Assembly (NCBI RefSeq): GCF_000150955.2
Contig: NC_011680.1
Coordinates: forward strand, 252,435 to 316,434
DNA length: 64,000 nt
Direction: 5' to 3'
Source of the DNA: Phaeodactylum tricornutum CCAP 1055/1
Taxonomy: Eukaryota > Bacillariophyta > Bacillariophyceae > Surirellales > Neidiaceae
Shown: positions 9,864 to 21,855 of the stretch, piece after piece
Numbering within the stretch: position 1 is the stretch's first letter
How the letters are laid out: every line of letters starts with the position of its first letter
Notes under the pieces: model-generated
What the model was told of the DNA's origin: nothing
Seen by the model: the letters and a program-made list of their open reading frames with translations, nothing else
Database searches by the model: none
Position numbers and translations under genes: made by a program

Positions 9864-12800
9864 CTATAGGCTAGGTTCGTCTTCTGGAGAATCGAAGTCA
9901 TCCACAACACACCTTGTAGAACTTGCCCACTTTCCAAACGCATCCCAGTGTAAGTCGGCTTCTCGCAGTGTATCTAGATCGCCAATAACAATCAAGCCTG
10001 CTTTGGCACGAGTAAGTGCAACATTCATTCGTCTCCAATCGCGTAGGAATCCAATCCTTCCTTGACGGTTCGACCGGACAGTGGAAAAGATGATGACATC
10101 TCGTTCACGTCCTTGATACCCGTCAACCGACTTAACTTCGATTGTTGTAGATTGCCGCTTCGCCAAAAGTGATCTGAGCTGTGAATCGCAGCCCATCATT
10201 GCTTTGATCAGCTGGACCTGTCCGTTATAGGGGGCAATGACCCCGATACTCTTAACTTGAGCAGAGCTATCATGCAAAATGTCCTTGATAAGCGTAACCA
10301 CCCTTTCCGCCTCCGGCTCATTCCAATAAGATGTTTGCTCCTCGATAGATTTTTGTTGCGGACCGAAAACAGTTCTAGAAAATCGGGTCGGACTTCCCTG
10401 ACGTTCATTGGACCTCCCTCCGACGTTAATGAACCGCACACAAACATTGGGATCACCGCATGGCATCATTCCATTTAGCACCAAAGGAAATGCTCGAATA
10501 CTTTTCATGAATGACGGAGTCGATAATAGTCCGTCGTAGAAGATAGCAGAGGGAAAGGCTGCAATACTGGGATGCATTCGGTACTGAATTGAAAGAAATA
10601 TTGATCCTGCAAAACGGTTGCGATACGAAGGGAGTTGCTGGCCTGTTTCGCGGGATTTTAGGAGAGATTTAGCATGCTTGACAGGTAACGCGTCAAGGAA
10701 CGAGTTATCTGTAAGTATGTTCTCGACCGGCGAGCTTCCCGATGGATGCGGCAGGGCTGCTGAAAGCCGTTCCATCAATGAGATAGACAAAGGAGAAGGA
10801 CCACCTGATCGAACCGTTGGGGGTAATTGACAAGGATCGCCTAGCATGACAAGCGATCTGCAGCTGTTGGAGGAGACAATCGGAACTAAACTAGCAGGTT
10901 CAACACTTTGACAAGCTTCGTCAATGAGTACAAACGGAAGAGACAACGCTGGCCCGCCATCGGGTGCCTTGACACGTAGGCAAGAGCTTGATGCAGACAG
11001 GCCACTCGACACACTTTTGTCTTGGTTTCGTTTCGTTTCGGTCTCCTCATTTGTGACCAAACCACACGCTGCAAGGAGTCGAGGGTCAGCGGCACCCGTT
11101 GATGTCGCAACAACAACGTCAGCGTCACGGATTGCCCGTGTTGCGGCAATGTTGCTTGCCTGAACAGATCAAAACCCTATAGTTTAGCGAAGCGAGGAAT
11201 TCAAGCCTTGCATACAGAAACATCGTTTGTATTGTCGTACCTCAATTGACTTCTTGACTGCTACCGTTGCAGCATCGCGGATAGATCGTTCTCTCAACGA
11301 AGCCCCCGCATTTTTACGGCCGTCGCTACTACGAGTCAGCTTAGAAAGTTGAGCCGTAGCTTTGGCTGCTATCGTGAGAGCCTTCTGGGCGTCAGGGTCT
11401 CGATCGATAGCGGCGTCGAGAGTGTTTTTCCACAGTGACTCCAAAACAGCAGATGGCTTACCAACGCGGACTACTTTAAGTCCTAGACCGACGAGAGATT
11501 CTGCAAGATTATCTGCGCCAACGTTGCTAAAGGCACAAGCTAGTACTTTGGAGTTCGATGACAAACTCCGACATTGATGAGCAAACCCAAAAGCAATGGC
11601 CGATGCAACCGTTGTTTTCCCCGATCCTGGAGGGCCTTGAATCATTGTCATACGGCGGGTTAAGGCAGCCTCAATAGCTGCAAACTGTGGAGCGTTAAAT
11701 TCGCGAAAGATGCCGTGCGGGTTGGATTTCATGTATTTGATAACTTGATGCGCTAGTTTCAGAGAGTTTGGCATAGGTGGCTTAGCCAACTTGTTCGACT
11801 GTGAGCAGTTTAAAAAGTGAGCATAAGTATTCATGTTTTAAAATGTAATACAAAGACTTACCAATTCTTGTAGGTTGACCGTGTCCTTGTCATGCAGTAG
11901 TGGACTTCCAGCATCGGAAAAGGCGTGCGTTGCCAGAATCACTTCTCTAAGTGTTTCATCCATGACGACGATATCACTGGCCGAGTTGCCATCCTTCTCT
12001 AACTCGCTGTCCAGCGTTGTTGCTGCTTTACTTCGCTCCGGAATGCTCGTCATCTGCGCCAAAGCTGCTACCATTCTCTGGTAGGGTATATTGGAAAAAA
12101 AGCGATCGGCTCGAAGTCGCATCGACTTATCCCCTGATCCCGACATGTCGTTCGGTGCTGGCCCAAAAGCCCCTTCAAATGTTCCTGCTCGCACTGCGAC
12201 GTCCAAGTAGGTTTGTCCCATATTCAAAACCCGAGCGTCAACTGTTGTGGCCGTTTCACTGATAGGCAAAATAGAAGGATCAAAAAAGTCTCCACTCCCT
12301 TTTGGTTGCAAAGTAAGTACTATCACATCATTGTTGGTAAATTTGTGGTTTGGTGGAAAGTATCGAACATTCATACTTTTTGAGTCGTCTTCATCCTCAA
12401 ACGCTCGGGGATATAGAGTTGTTGCGTCTTTTGCTTTGTTAAGCCGATAGACTTCGTCGGAGAATAGGTTTCCGCGTCGAGTCGGGTACAGGTCGAGTAA
12501 GGCGTATCCAGATATTTCCAGTCCCAAAGGATCGTCCACACTGGCCTTGATTCGCCCAATCACTTCTTGTTCCTAAGATGATAAGAGCGAATGCGTAAGT
12601 CGGAATATCGTAATTCCGTAAGAGCAAAGAAAAGCGATCAGCCATTCCGGTTTCGAAGTCATGGAGCGGCAGATTCTCTGCCATAAGAATCTTCCGTTCA
12701 ACCTCAAGAATCTCGCACGATAGTGATCGAACACTTACCTCAGCTTTATATTCGGCCGTTAGCAAACTCAAGAATTTATTGTGATAAAATGACAGCGATT

Positions 12801-13011
12801 GGTAGAGTGTGGAGCGTTTGCGGGACCGTCCCCGTCCTCCGGTGACAGAAGGGGCGCGAGGGGTGCGTGGCGCAACGTATTTTCGATTCCAGTCACCAGT
12901 CTGTTCCATGGGTGAACTGGTCATGGTATCCAACGATGGTACCAGCACCGCAATATCATCCCCTCGCTGCCTTCGGCGTGTGCGCTTGTCGCTGGCCTTT
13001 TGCTTGCGCAT
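9864..13011 (-). CDS. Superfamily 1 helicase, IGHMBP2/Upf1-like
   Basis: This is an ATP-dependent 5'-3' RNA/DNA helicase of the Upf1-like group. Four exons are read on the minus strand: 13011-12739, 12572-11862, 11798-11241 and 11159-9864, with phase-0 GT-AG introns of 166, 63 and 81 bp. The product is about 945 residues. All SF1 motifs are intact: Walker A GPPGSGKTT, motif II DEACQSVEP, motif III GDPCQLPPTV, QYRMHPSI, VDGYQGRERDVIIFSTVRSN and RRMNVALTRAKAGLIVIGD. The segment PSAVLESLWKNTLDAAI matches the same place in IGHMBP2 (SMUBP-2), which also has an SLDA-like motif there. No R3H or AN1 zinc finger is visible at the C-terminus, so the closeness is to the helicase core only. The first exon start is uncertain, with in-frame ATGs also at 13143 and 13173. 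Sen1 is a less likely alternative. Confidence 0.87.
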
Positions 13012-13494
13012 GCTTAGGAACGATCGTGTCGGAGGGTGTAGCGAAGAGGTCGTCCGTGACGCAGCCGAATTTGGCAGCAACGCCCGTCCATGAAAGAACG
13101 ACGACTGCACCGAGAGACCCCAGGTCACGTCTGGCAAAAACATTAGCCAACAGATCGATGAAGCCCCTCTCATGCTGCACAATGTTTCTGTCTTTGGAAC
13201 GAGTTCACCGACAATCGGCAGTGACACTGCGCTGTTCTCACAACGAAAGAAAAAGGAATGAGAATTTTGTGACGACGTTGCGCGAGCGGTAGCGGATAGT
13301 GAAACCGAAACAGTGCTCACTGTCAGCGGAGTTTCGAATTCGGATGACAAATTACATGTCACAAAGACAGTCGTATTTGCAAATACTGCGCTTATTATAC
13401 GTAAGGACAGACTTTGCGTGTGCCGACAAAAACCGGGCCAACCGTAAATCTTCGCTCCCGAAAGAAGTGCTAGCTAGGTACAACCATCCTCTAT
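13012..13494. other. Intergenic region upstream of helicase
   Basis: This lies between the helicase start and the amine-oxidase stop. It carries a TGACAGTGA motif on the helicase coding strand (plus-strand TCACTGTCA, 13317-13325). The helicase frame stays open upstream to 13362, so part of this may be coding if an earlier ATG is used. Confidence 0.45.
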
Positions 13495-14775
13495 CTATGT
13501 TGCCGAACATTGCTGTGGAGAAGCAGAGTCCTTCGCGGTATCGGTGATGCCTCCACGGCTGGCCACCGTGTTCGCCAGCGACTTCTCTAGGGCTTGGAGG
13601 ACGCGCTTGGCGGCCCCAACGGCACCTTCCATGACTCCCGGTGAGGATAGATCTGTTTCCGACCCAGCAAACTGCAAGAGTCCATCCCACGCAGGTTCCG
13701 CTAAAGCACGGACGGGGTACGGATGGGGGTGGATCTTGGTCGGCCGGTCGTCTTCCGCAATATAATTTTCGCTGGGCCACCGGACCACGTGATGACTCGT
13801 GTACGAATGAGACTGGGCGGCCGTCGGAATACGGCCCATCTGTCGCCACACGGAAGCCATTTGTGACGCCACTTGCTCCGCGAGAATCGCGTCGTCGTTC
13901 AGTGCCAACCGGTTGTTGGGATGCACCAAGGCGAAGAAGGTCAAGGCCGCCACGGAACCATCCAGTGTACTACTATCGTACACTTGGAAGGCTGGGTTGG
14001 ATTTAGTATCGGACGGCAAGCCCATGTTGGAGGCGTCCGGTTTCCAAAAACGGTGTGGATACACGAGGGCAATCTTTGTAACTCCCGCCATCCAGGTGTG
14101 ACTGGCTGCCATGGCGGCTTGCTTTGCAGAATCGAGTGGGGGGTCGAACACAATGTGCCTGGATACAAGCTTTGGAGGGACAGCGAATACAACCCGATTC
14201 GCCAAAATAATTTCGTTGTCCATTGTTTCCACTCGGACGTGTCTACCGCAGTGCGCCGTTGTGATACGGTCGGTGGCGCCATCAGTGCAGGCTGTGGTGG
14301 GTAAGAGCGTGCAACGCTTGACCGGAGACTCGAGTTGGATATGTTCATGTAAATCGTAAGCAATGGCGTGTATTAATTGGACGGCACCACCATCGACTCG
14401 TGTGGAAGAGGGCTCGTCGGGCTGGGGAAAGGTCCTTAGCTTTGGTCGGATGCTGGAGAGCCCTTGTGGTTGGCAATCGTTCACGCTCAATTGTTGTATC
14501 AGATCTTTCATATGCGGTTGATGCGTGGGCCAGATCCACGCGCCTCCCAAATCGATGCGCTTATCGGCTTGATCGTTGGCGAGACGACCGCCGAGCACGG
14601 GACGGGCTTCCAGTAATTTCCACGTCGGTGGCGAATGGTTGGCAGCAAGCGCGGGGGACCAGCGATGTAGTCCCCGACCCACCAGCAGACCCGACAATCC
14701 TCCTCCCACAATCAATACATCCAAAATCTTGGGCGACTTGTGAATTGTCGTTGTTGTGGTCTTGTTAGATACCAT
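13495..14775 (-). CDS. Flavin-containing amine oxidase
   Basis: An FAD-dependent oxidoreductase of the monoamine/polyamine oxidase superfamily, 426 residues, single exon. The dinucleotide-binding motif is near the N-terminus (DVLIVGGGLSGLLVGRGL). It is followed by LLEARPVLGGRL and the substrate-side motif IDLGGAWIWP. The second FAD contact region VVFAVPPKL is near the middle. The C-terminal FAD motif LLQFAGSETDLSSPGVMEGAVGAA is complete. No targeting sequence is clear before the Rossmann fold. The substrate cannot be told from sequence. A protoporphyrinogen-oxidase or desaturase role is less likely because of the GGAW motif. An upstream in-frame ATG at 14793 would add six residues. Confidence 0.88.
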   Translation of the reverse strand: MVSNKTTTTTIHKSPKILDVLIVGGGLSGLLVGRGLHRWSPALAANHSPPTWKLLEARPVLGGRLANDQADKRIDLGGAWIWPTHQPHMKDLIQQLSVNDCQPQGLSSIRPKLRTFPQPDEPSSTRVDGGAVQLIHAIAYDLHEHIQLESPVKRCTLLPTTACTDGATDRITTAHCGRHVRVETMDNEIILANRVVFAVPPKLVSRHIVFDPPLDSAKQAAMAASHTWMAGVTKIALVYPHRFWKPDASNMGLPSDTKSNPAFQVYDSSTLDGSVAALTFFALVHPNNRLALNDDAILAEQVASQMASVWRQMGRIPTAAQSHSYTSHHVVRWPSENYIAEDDRPTKIHPHPYPVRALAEPAWDGLLQFAGSETDLSSPGVMEGAVGAAKRVLQALEKSLANTVASRGGITDTAKDSASPQQCSAT

Positions 14776-15727
14776 ATCGATACGAATGAACAATTTTGTT
14801 GTGTTGGCAGTCGACGGGGACGATGCGAAGCGAGTTTGTTACATTATTGTTACAATAGTCGATTGGGTCCAGATTCTCCGGTGTGGGTTGTGACGGATGA
14901 CTGACAGTGACCATGAGTGAGCGCGCTATTGTTGGCTTGACCGTGATTGATTCTCGTTCCCGAGCCGAACGAAGCCCAAGGACTTTTCATATTTCCGATC
15001 GACTTTGAAACTCGCTTTGGAGCGTATGGAATTTTCCGGTGTACGTCATCATGGGAGGAAAGAGAACGAGCTTTCCACGCCTGTTTCACGATCGACCGGA
15101 GAACCAATGACTTTTCCCGGCCAAAATCATGGATGTCCTTGTGGTCACAACGAAGATATAGAGACGTTGTGGTCTTCCTGAGACAACTCCCCTTAAGTAT
15201 AAGATTCATTTCATTCGGAGTAGAAAAGAGAGAATAGTAAGTAGTACGAGTAGCTCGTCGACATTTGCTGATGTTGCTTGTGAAGAAAACAATGACCCTG
15301 CAATAAATCATCAAGTTTGATTTACTGTCAATTGACGTGTGACAGCGAGTGCTCGCTGGAAACATAGTGGAACCCCCCGCCCCTCCCACCCCGAAAACAC
15401 GACACGCCGCCGGCACCGGAACGACCACCGATAGGCCGGTCGACAGGAAAATTGCGGACGAAAAGTTGCTTTCGGCAAAACCCCAATTGACTGGGAAACA
15501 GAAGCGTGAGGCTATCGAAACAAACAACGGTCATCCGCGGAACACAGTGTGGCTACTAGCGACCAATACATCACAAGCCGCGCTCGTTTCCGTTGCCTCG
15601 TGCCGAGCCAGCTCGGTGGGCGTCGGAATCTCTGGGAAGACAAGCATTCGTCCGAGCTGCTGGACACACCACTACCTGACAGGCAGGCAACACCGTGAGC
15701 GCTACCGTTCCATTCCGTACGTGAGCT
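14776..15727. other. Divergent intergenic region, 950 bp
   Basis: This is a shared promoter region for the amine oxidase (minus) and the ARM protein (plus). It contains TGACAGTGA at 14902-14910 and a near-copy around 15323. Long open frames on both strands here overlap each other and look compositionally random. Confidence 0.5.
14902..14910 (-). promoter_or_regulatory. TCACTGTCA motif (minus strand), upstream of amine oxidase
   Basis: The minus strand reads TCACTGTCA about 130 bp 5' of the amine-oxidase start codon at 14775, on its coding strand. Promoter function is inferred. Confidence 0.35.
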
Positions 15728-18700
15728 ATGAGTCATCCACAGCAAGAACCTTGTGATGGAAATGCTAGCGAACATCGACTGCCGGTATCGCCTCGGCTAC
15801 AATCGCCGTACCGAGATTTCGTGTCGCCAGGTCGGGAATTCATCCATTTCGACGAGGAAGAAGACAACAGAGCGACGATTTCCCGAGGCTTGAACAAGGC
15901 AGCATCGCGTCGGATCAAACGAGGAGAATGCCCCGCTTGTGGAGCCAAACTTTTCAAAAATAGTATGCTGGGCAAGAAGAAGACTCCCTTGACCATTCCG
16001 GGGCAATCATTGAACGGTCGCTGTCTATTTTGCTTTCCTATTGTCCGAGAAATCGTCGGATCACACTTGGATCGGTATCCGGACGAACCAGGCAAAGCGG
16101 TCGTGCCTCGATTTCTGTCGGTCCCCACTGACGATACTCCCGACGATGGTACCGTCATGTCTACCATTACACTCGATCATCATCTAGGACAATTTGCGCA
16201 AGAAGGCGAAAAGGTCGCCCCTCCACCCCGACTACCTCCACCGACCTACCCTCCGCAACAGGCTTCCCAGAGTGATCACATGCGCTGGCCGCCTGGGACC
16301 GACCGCAGTACAGCTCCCGTACTTACACCACCTGCTTCATCGCGAAGACGTAGATCGAGCTTTGACAATGATGAAGCTGACGAAAACGATCGAGGGCCGG
16401 CACTACCCTGCCGATCAGTGAGTCCGTCACGGTTTAGTGAGCTCGACCCGTTGAATTCGGAGTTCCGGGCTAATCCAATGGTCGCACCGTTACGGAGAGC
16501 CTCGAATAATTTCGCTACGTTCATGGATCACGACCCACAGCACGAGTCCAACAGCATCCAACCCCGTCGAGTACAACCCAGTTCCGCCCGTGCACGGGTG
16601 GAATGGGACGGCTACCCCCTCACTGTTCAGTCACACCAGCATAGCGGAGGGTGCTTATTCCCGAGTCCACATCCTCGCCCATTCTGGAAAAGTCAACCCC
16701 GAACTCTACAGACCAGTAAAGAAGCCGACGACGAGAAGGAGGAAAAATCGGAGATTCAATCACCTGCCCATGCGCATGATCCCCCGTGGCAACCATCCGA
16801 GCTGAAGCCAAAAGGGAGTCCCCGGGAAATTGTTTTTGATTCGTCCCGGAGTCCCTACGACCCTCCCGAACCGGCTAGCGTGAACTACAACACCCTATGG
16901 CAACAAATGTCGAAGTCTACGCCCATCGCTCATGAAGAAATTGTAGTCGACCCAAACACATTGCCTTTGGATGATGGTAACGCATCTGCTTTGAAGCAAG
17001 AAAGGAAACCAATCGTTGACAGCGCCGACCATAGAGTTCGGAACGGCAGTGACCCTGGGTGGGAATATTCTATGGCCTCGTTTGCCTACCATCAGGATTC
17101 TATCTCCTTCCAAAATAGCAGTTTTAGTTTTCTGTCGCACACGAAGTCAACATCGCCACAGTCCGCCACCCAAACTTCACCTAATTTGGAATTGGCAGTA
17201 TCGTTGGAGGACATTCCTCCCTTGGTAAAGACTTTGCGTGATGATGTACCCAACACGCACGAATCGGCGTTGCGGCACTTAACTGCGACCGTTTGGCAGT
17301 GCGGGAACTTGGCCCGTCAAGCAGTGATTGAAGCAGGTGGCATTCCAGTTTGGACCATGATTGTTTGGCAAGATATGAACGACGAGGCCATCCAAGTGGC
17401 TGCGCTCGACCTAATTTTCGCCGTGGCAATTGGAGATTGCATTGATGCCACTTACGATTATTTGGCCAATGATACGTTTGATTATGCTGTAGATGCCTTG
17501 CTTATTATGATGCAATCACTAATTCACAACGAAGATGTCCAGACTTTTGGCTGTCGAGTGCTGGCCTGTTTGGCAGGTGCTTCCGGTCGTAACGCTAAAG
17601 TCAACGACGGGGCTTTGTCAGGTGCGGTGCTTACTGTCTTGCGAGCAATTGATTCCCACAAGCATTCCTTGTCTCTTCGGGAGTGGGGAATCCGTGCATT
17701 GTATCAGCAGTGTGCGTTGTCGAAAGACATGAATAGCAACAGAAAAGCGTTAGTGGAAGCGAAGCTGGACCACAATACAAGTGGACTAGACGTGATCTCG
17801 TATTGCTTGGACGAGGTGGGGTCAAATGCTGTCATGGCTGAATGGATATGCAATCTTTATTGGTGTCTTTCTTCAAGTCAAGAGATCGCCCAGATTCAAG
17901 TACCGGCGACAGAACCGCTATTGGAAATGACGAATATCGTACGAAAATATCAGAAGAGCCGAGGGTCGGTACTGCTTCTACAGGCGGCGCTAGCAGCTAT
18001 TTCAAATCTATGCATGCTTGCGGAAAATCGGAAAGGTCTAGATACCACTGAGGTGGTTCTCCTTGCTTTGGAGGTGCTCGATTTTCATCAAGGATGCTCC
18101 AGTGTCGCTGTGGAGGTGTGCGGTCTCATAGCGAGTCTCCTTCCTACAGTACGAAGCACAGAATGCATCCCCGCAGGATCTATTCAGACCCTGTGTTCAA
18201 TCTTGGAGTTCCCTCGAGATTTAAAGATGAACAGAGAAGCCCTACGAGCATTGAATGCTGTGTTGGCTTCTTCTACTCTTGCACGAAAGCGTCTTTGGGA
18301 GACGACGTCGCTATCCTGGCTCACAGAGGTCTCCCGTCTTCATTGCAATTCGGTCGAATGGCAGGCATTGAGTTGTGTCATGCTTTCAAATCTGTTAATT
18401 GCGAATGAATTGGACACAGGCGAAACAGAGAAGTGGATTCTCTCTGAGCTGTATTTGATAATATCGCGGTGTACCGATGCACTAAAAGTCCAGGAGGTGG
18501 GAATTAGTATCCTTTCAAAAATTTCGAAAGATGAGACCCTTTCGACACTGTTGGACGAGGAAAGTTTGAAGCTGGTTGTTGATATGATGTCGAAGTTTCC
18601 GCTCTCAAAAATTATACAGAGAAAAGGCTCCTTCCTCATCTTGAACGTAGCCCGTGGTCCCATAATACTCAAGCACTTGTCAGTCGCAGAGCGATGCGCG

Positions 18701-19330
18701 AGCTCACTAGTTATTACACTGCAAAACCATCTTGAAACGTCCGATATTATCGGATTCGCTTGCGATGCTATTTGGGTACTTATCCACGGTTCCGACATGC
18801 TTAAGGAAACCGTTGTAACACAAGGTGGCATTGATGCTCTGTCTTGCGCTCTGGTGTTGCATCAAAACGAAGTTAGTATTTTGGAAAAGGCTTGCGGTGT
18901 ACTGTCATGCTTGAGCTCAAGAGAGTCTCATATTCAAACAGTGGTCAACGCACAGAGTGTTTTTAACGTTGTTGATGCTATGCGGAACAACCCTAATTCC
19001 GCTTCACTTACTCAGTATGGATGTTTGTTGCTAAAAAATGTCATCGTTACAAGCAGGGAGCAGTCAATATTGGCCTCTGGTGCAATTAGTGTTGTAACTG
19101 CGGCAATGTTGAAGCATCCCCACGAGAGTGGCATGCAAAGAGAAGCATGCAGTTTTCTCTGGGCCATTACGTCGGCATCAGGCGACTGTAAATCGAAAGT
19201 GCTCGCATTGGATGCGGTATCCCTTTTGATGACGGCGCTATCAAGTGATAAAAAGGATGTTCAAGACGCCGCTCGTGGCGCCTTCAATACTATTGCTCTC
19301 ACATCCAATGAGAGTCTTTCTGCTGTATAA
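15728..19330 (+). CDS. Armadillo-repeat protein with N-terminal paired-CxxC motif
   Basis: A single exon encodes 1200 residues. Near the N-terminus two CxxC pairs (Cys68/Cys71 in CPACGAKL and Cys99/Cys102 in CLFC) are spaced like a small zinc-binding module. Residues ~110-480 are rich in Pro, Ser and charged residues and are probably disordered. From about 490 to the end the sequence is helical with ARM/HEAT-type repeats, such as LEMTNIVRKYQ, LLLQAALAAISNLC, AVEVCGLIASLL and DALSCALVLHQNE followed by KACGVLSCLSS. This is a protein-binding scaffold, and the partner is unknown. The pairing of a CxxC module with C-terminal ARM repeats is an architecture I associate with stramenopiles, but I cannot name an orthologue. 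It converges with gyrB (77 bp between stops). Confidence 0.82.
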   Translation: MSHPQQEPCDGNASEHRLPVSPRLQSPYRDFVSPGREFIHFDEEEDNRATISRGLNKAASRRIKRGECPACGAKLFKNSMLGKKKTPLTIPGQSLNGRCLFCFPIVREIVGSHLDRYPDEPGKAVVPRFLSVPTDDTPDDGTVMSTITLDHHLGQFAQEGEKVAPPPRLPPPTYPPQQASQSDHMRWPPGTDRSTAPVLTPPASSRRRRSSFDNDEADENDRGPALPCRSVSPSRFSELDPLNSEFRANPMVAPLRRASNNFATFMDHDPQHESNSIQPRRVQPSSARARVEWDGYPLTVQSHQHSGGCLFPSPHPRPFWKSQPRTLQTSKEADDEKEEKSEIQSPAHAHDPPWQPSELKPKGSPREIVFDSSRSPYDPPEPASVNYNTLWQQMSKSTPIAHEEIVVDPNTLPLDDGNASALKQERKPIVDSADHRVRNGSDPGWEYSMASFAYHQDSISFQNSSFSFLSHTKSTSPQSATQTSPNLELAVSLEDIPPLVKTLRDDVPNTHESALRHLTATVWQCGNLARQAVIEAGGIPVWTMIVWQDMNDEAIQVAALDLIFAVAIGDCIDATYDYLANDTFDYAVDALLIMMQSLIHNEDVQTFGCRVLACLAGASGRNAKVNDGALSGAVLTVLRAIDSHKHSLSLREWGIRALYQQCALSKDMNSNRKALVEAKLDHNTSGLDVISYCLDEVGSNAVMAEWICNLYWCLSSSQEIAQIQVPATEPLLEMTNIVRKYQKSRGSVLLLQAALAAISNLCMLAENRKGLDTTEVVLLALEVLDFHQGCSSVAVEVCGLIASLLPTVRSTECIPAGSIQTLCSILEFPRDLKMNREALRALNAVLASSTLARKRLWETTSLSWLTEVSRLHCNSVEWQALSCVMLSNLLIANELDTGETEKWILSELYLIISRCTDALKVQEVGISILSKISKDETLSTLLDEESLKLVVDMMSKFPLSKIIQRKGSFLILNVARGPIILKHLSVAERCASSLVITLQNHLETSDIIGFACDAIWVLIHGSDMLKETVVTQGGIDALSCALVLHQNEVSILEKACGVLSCLSSRESHIQTVVNAQSVFNVVDAMRNNPNSASLTQYGCLLLKNVIVTSREQSILASGAISVVTAAMLKHPHESGMQREACSFLWAITSASGDCKSKVLALDAVSLLMTALSSDKKDVQDAARGAFNTIALTSNESLSAV

Positions 19331-19407
19331 AAGCAGTACAATTGTCGTACAAGGAAAGTTAAGAAATGGCAGACTTCAATTGTGCTTTTGGTGTTTTATA
19401 GCTTTTC

Positions 19408-21855
19408 CTACAAATCAAGATCGTCTACTCTAAGCGTCTCGGCTTGGGTACTGATAAATTCCTTCCGAGGGGCTACAGTATCTCCCATAAGAATGCTCAG
19501 TGTCTGGTCGGCCATCGATGCATCATTGACAGTAACTTGAAGCATCGTTCTCCGCTCTGGATCCATTGTCGTGGACCATAATTGCTCCGGCATCATCTCT
19601 CCTAGACCTTTGAAGCGCTGCAAAGAAACTTTCCCGGCCGCAAGCGCCTCCTCGGCTTGCTTCGGGTCATCAACACCGAGAACTTGCATCATTACTGTGT
19701 TTCTTTCCGTATCGTTGAATGCGTACCCTTCTTTTCTTGACCTGCCACTTCCCACACTCACTTTGTACAAAGGAGGCTGTGCTATGTAAACATGGCCGTT
19801 CTCCACGAGCTCCCGTTGGTAGCGGTAGAAGAACGTCAATAGCAGGACACGAATATGAGCGCCGTCCACGTCGGCATCAGTCATAATAACAATACGACCA
19901 TATCGGAGAGACTTAGGATCAAACTCAGATCCCTTGACTCCCAATCCGAGGGCCGAAATCAATCCCTGCAGCTCTGTGTTTTGGTAAATACGTTCTGTGG
20001 CTGCTCGTTCAATATTCAGAATCTTACCTCGTAAAGGCAAAATAGCCTGCGTTCGTCGATCTCGGCCTTGTTTGGCGCTTCCTGCAGCCGAGTCACCCTC
20101 AACAATGAAAATCTCTGATTCTTCGGGATCCCGGGACGCACAATCCGCCAACTTTCCGGGTAGAATCGTAGACGTCAGCAGCGTCTTACGGCGGACCATA
20201 TCGCGAGCGGCCTTGGCGGCTGCCGCGGCTGCCTGTGCGGAACTCGCTTTGTTGTAAATGGCGTCCAGAATTTCAGGTCGGAAGTCAAAAAGCTTTGTCA
20301 GTTCTGCACTCAGCAACGAATCCACAGCCGGCCGTACTTCCGGATTTCCGAGGCGTCCCTTGGTCTGACCCTCAAATTCAGGTTCAGAAACCGAGACTGA
20401 TACAATGGCTGTCAATCCCTCACGAATGAACTCGCCGGGTAGATTGGCAGCCCCTTCTTTGGCTTTGTTGGAACGTTTGGCTGCTTGATTGACTGTTCGA
20501 GTCAAGCAAGCTTTGAGGCCTTCCACATGCGACCCCCCGTCCCGAGTACGAATATTGTTGCAAAACGAGAGAATCGATTCCGCATACATATCCGATGACC
20601 AACGCAAAGCTACCGAAACGGAAACTGGAGGGGTTTCTTCGTCCGACGTGCTCGTACCAGTGCACAGTATTGTCGCACCGTCAGGTGTAAGCAAACCCGC
20701 CACAGGATCCATTGCAATACCATCATCGTCGGACGCCGAATCTTTCTGTTTTCTCGCGGGCTTTTTCTTTCTGCTGGAGGTTGTTCCCTGAAAGAGTGGA
20801 GTCTTGGTCCGACACAATAATTCTGCATACTCGGCAAGGCCACCGGCGTGATAAAACACTTGCAGACGGCCACGGCCTGGAGACTTTCGTTCATCCTTAA
20901 GCGTCAAAACTAGACCGGCATTCAAATAGGCAATCTCGTCCATGCGTCCTTTGAGTCGAGAGGAATCGAATGTGATATCCGGTTTACCGTTATCTCCCTT
21001 GAACACCTTAAGATCGGGAAGGAAAGTAACAGATGTTCCAGATTTACGTTTGCTTAACAAAGTTTTGAGCTTGTCTAGGTTCTGCTGGTGAATGGTTATG
21101 GCAGTGTTATCATCATCCTGTTGATCCGATTTCGCCTTGAGGAGCTCCAATTCTTGATCGATATCTTTGTCCACAAAGTTTGACGTTCCCTTGCTCACCT
21201 GTAGTGGCCCCGTTGGTACCCCCCGTTCAAAGCGCATCTGGTACAACTCTGGTGTGCGATCAACCTTGACGTGGACGAACTCACTCAAAGCGTTCACCAC
21301 CGAAATACCGACGCCGTGCAATCCTCCCGACACTTTGTATCCACTGTTGGAACCTTGATTATCGAATTTTCCGCCGGCATGCAGTTCCGTCAGCACCGTT
21401 TCCAGAGCCGACTTGCCGGTTTCGGAATGCAGATCGGTCGGGATGCCACGTCCATCGTCGGTGACGGTCAAGGACCCGTCGGCGTGGATCGTCGTCGTCA
21501 CAAACGTGGCGTGTCCCGCCAAGGCTTCGTCGACGCAATTATCCACGACTTCCCAGACCAAGTGGTGCAATCCGTCTGGGCCTGTGGATCCAATATACAT
21601 TCCTGGACGCTTGCGGACCGGATCAAGACCCTTCAGAACCGTGATTTGACCGGCCCCGTAGGATTGTGCCGCGACGGAGGAAGCGCCATTGACGGCATCG
21701 GCTTCTACGGTCGCATAATGCGGATTGGAAAAAGGTCGCGATCGCGCTTGTGGATATAAGGAAAAAGCCTCGCACGATAATATCGTTGACGTGCCCGCAG
21801 ATAACAGGAAAGCCAATGAACCAAGAGCACTCTTCCAGGCTTCTATCTCTTTCAT
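19408..21855 (-). CDS. gyrB: DNA gyrase subunit B, organelle (plastid) targeted
   Basis: The ATPase subunit of a type IIA topoisomerase that supercoils organellar DNA with GyrA. 815 residues, single exon. The start at 21855 gives a hydrophobic signal segment ([22 protein letters not shown]) followed by [14 protein letters not shown]. The Phe after a likely cleavage site and the following basic/Ser stretch fit the bipartite signal of complex plastids. The GHKL ATPase domain follows ([32 protein letters not shown] and [14 protein letters not shown]). The Toprim domain has [15 protein letters not shown] and [12 protein letters not shown], then [12 protein letters not shown]. The C-terminal [15 protein letters not shown] motif is typical of GyrB rather than eukaryotic Top2. 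An insertion of about 60 residues with [16 protein letters not shown] lies between the ATPase and transducer parts. Confidence 0.95.
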   Translation of the reverse strand: MKEIEAWKSALGSLAFLLSAGTSTILSCEAFSLYPQARSRPFSNPHYATVEADAVNGASSVAAQSYGAGQITVLKGLDPVRKRPGMYIGSTGPDGLHHLVWEVVDNCVDEALAGHATFVTTTIHADGSLTVTDDGRGIPTDLHSETGKSALETVLTELHAGGKFDNQGSNSGYKVSGGLHGVGISVVNALSEFVHVKVDRTPELYQMRFERGVPTGPLQVSKGTSNFVDKDIDQELELLKAKSDQQDDDNTAITIHQQNLDKLKTLLSKRKSGTSVTFLPDLKVFKGDNGKPDITFDSSRLKGRMDEIAYLNAGLVLTLKDERKSPGRGRLQVFYHAGGLAEYAELLCRTKTPLFQGTTSSRKKKPARKQKDSASDDDGIAMDPVAGLLTPDGATILCTGTSTSDEETPPVSVSVALRWSSDMYAESILSFCNNIRTRDGGSHVEGLKACLTRTVNQAAKRSNKAKEGAANLPGEFIREGLTAIVSVSVSEPEFEGQTKGRLGNPEVRPAVDSLLSAELTKLFDFRPEILDAIYNKASSAQAAAAAAKAARDMVRRKTLLTSTILPGKLADCASRDPEESEIFIVEGDSAAGSAKQGRDRRTQAILPLRGKILNIERAATERIYQNTELQGLISALGLGVKGSEFDPKSLRYGRIVIMTDADVDGAHIRVLLLTFFYRYQRELVENGHVYIAQPPLYKVSVGSGRSRKEGYAFNDTERNTVMMQVLGVDDPKQAEEALAAGKVSLQRFKGLGEMMPEQLWSTTMDPERRTMLQVTVNDASMADQTLSILMGDTVAPRKEFISTQAETLRVDDLDL

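Noticed and set aside
14850-15527. 225-codon minus-strand open frame upstream of the amine oxidase
   Set aside because: Composition looks random, it overlaps other long frames, and it sits where two divergent promoters are expected.
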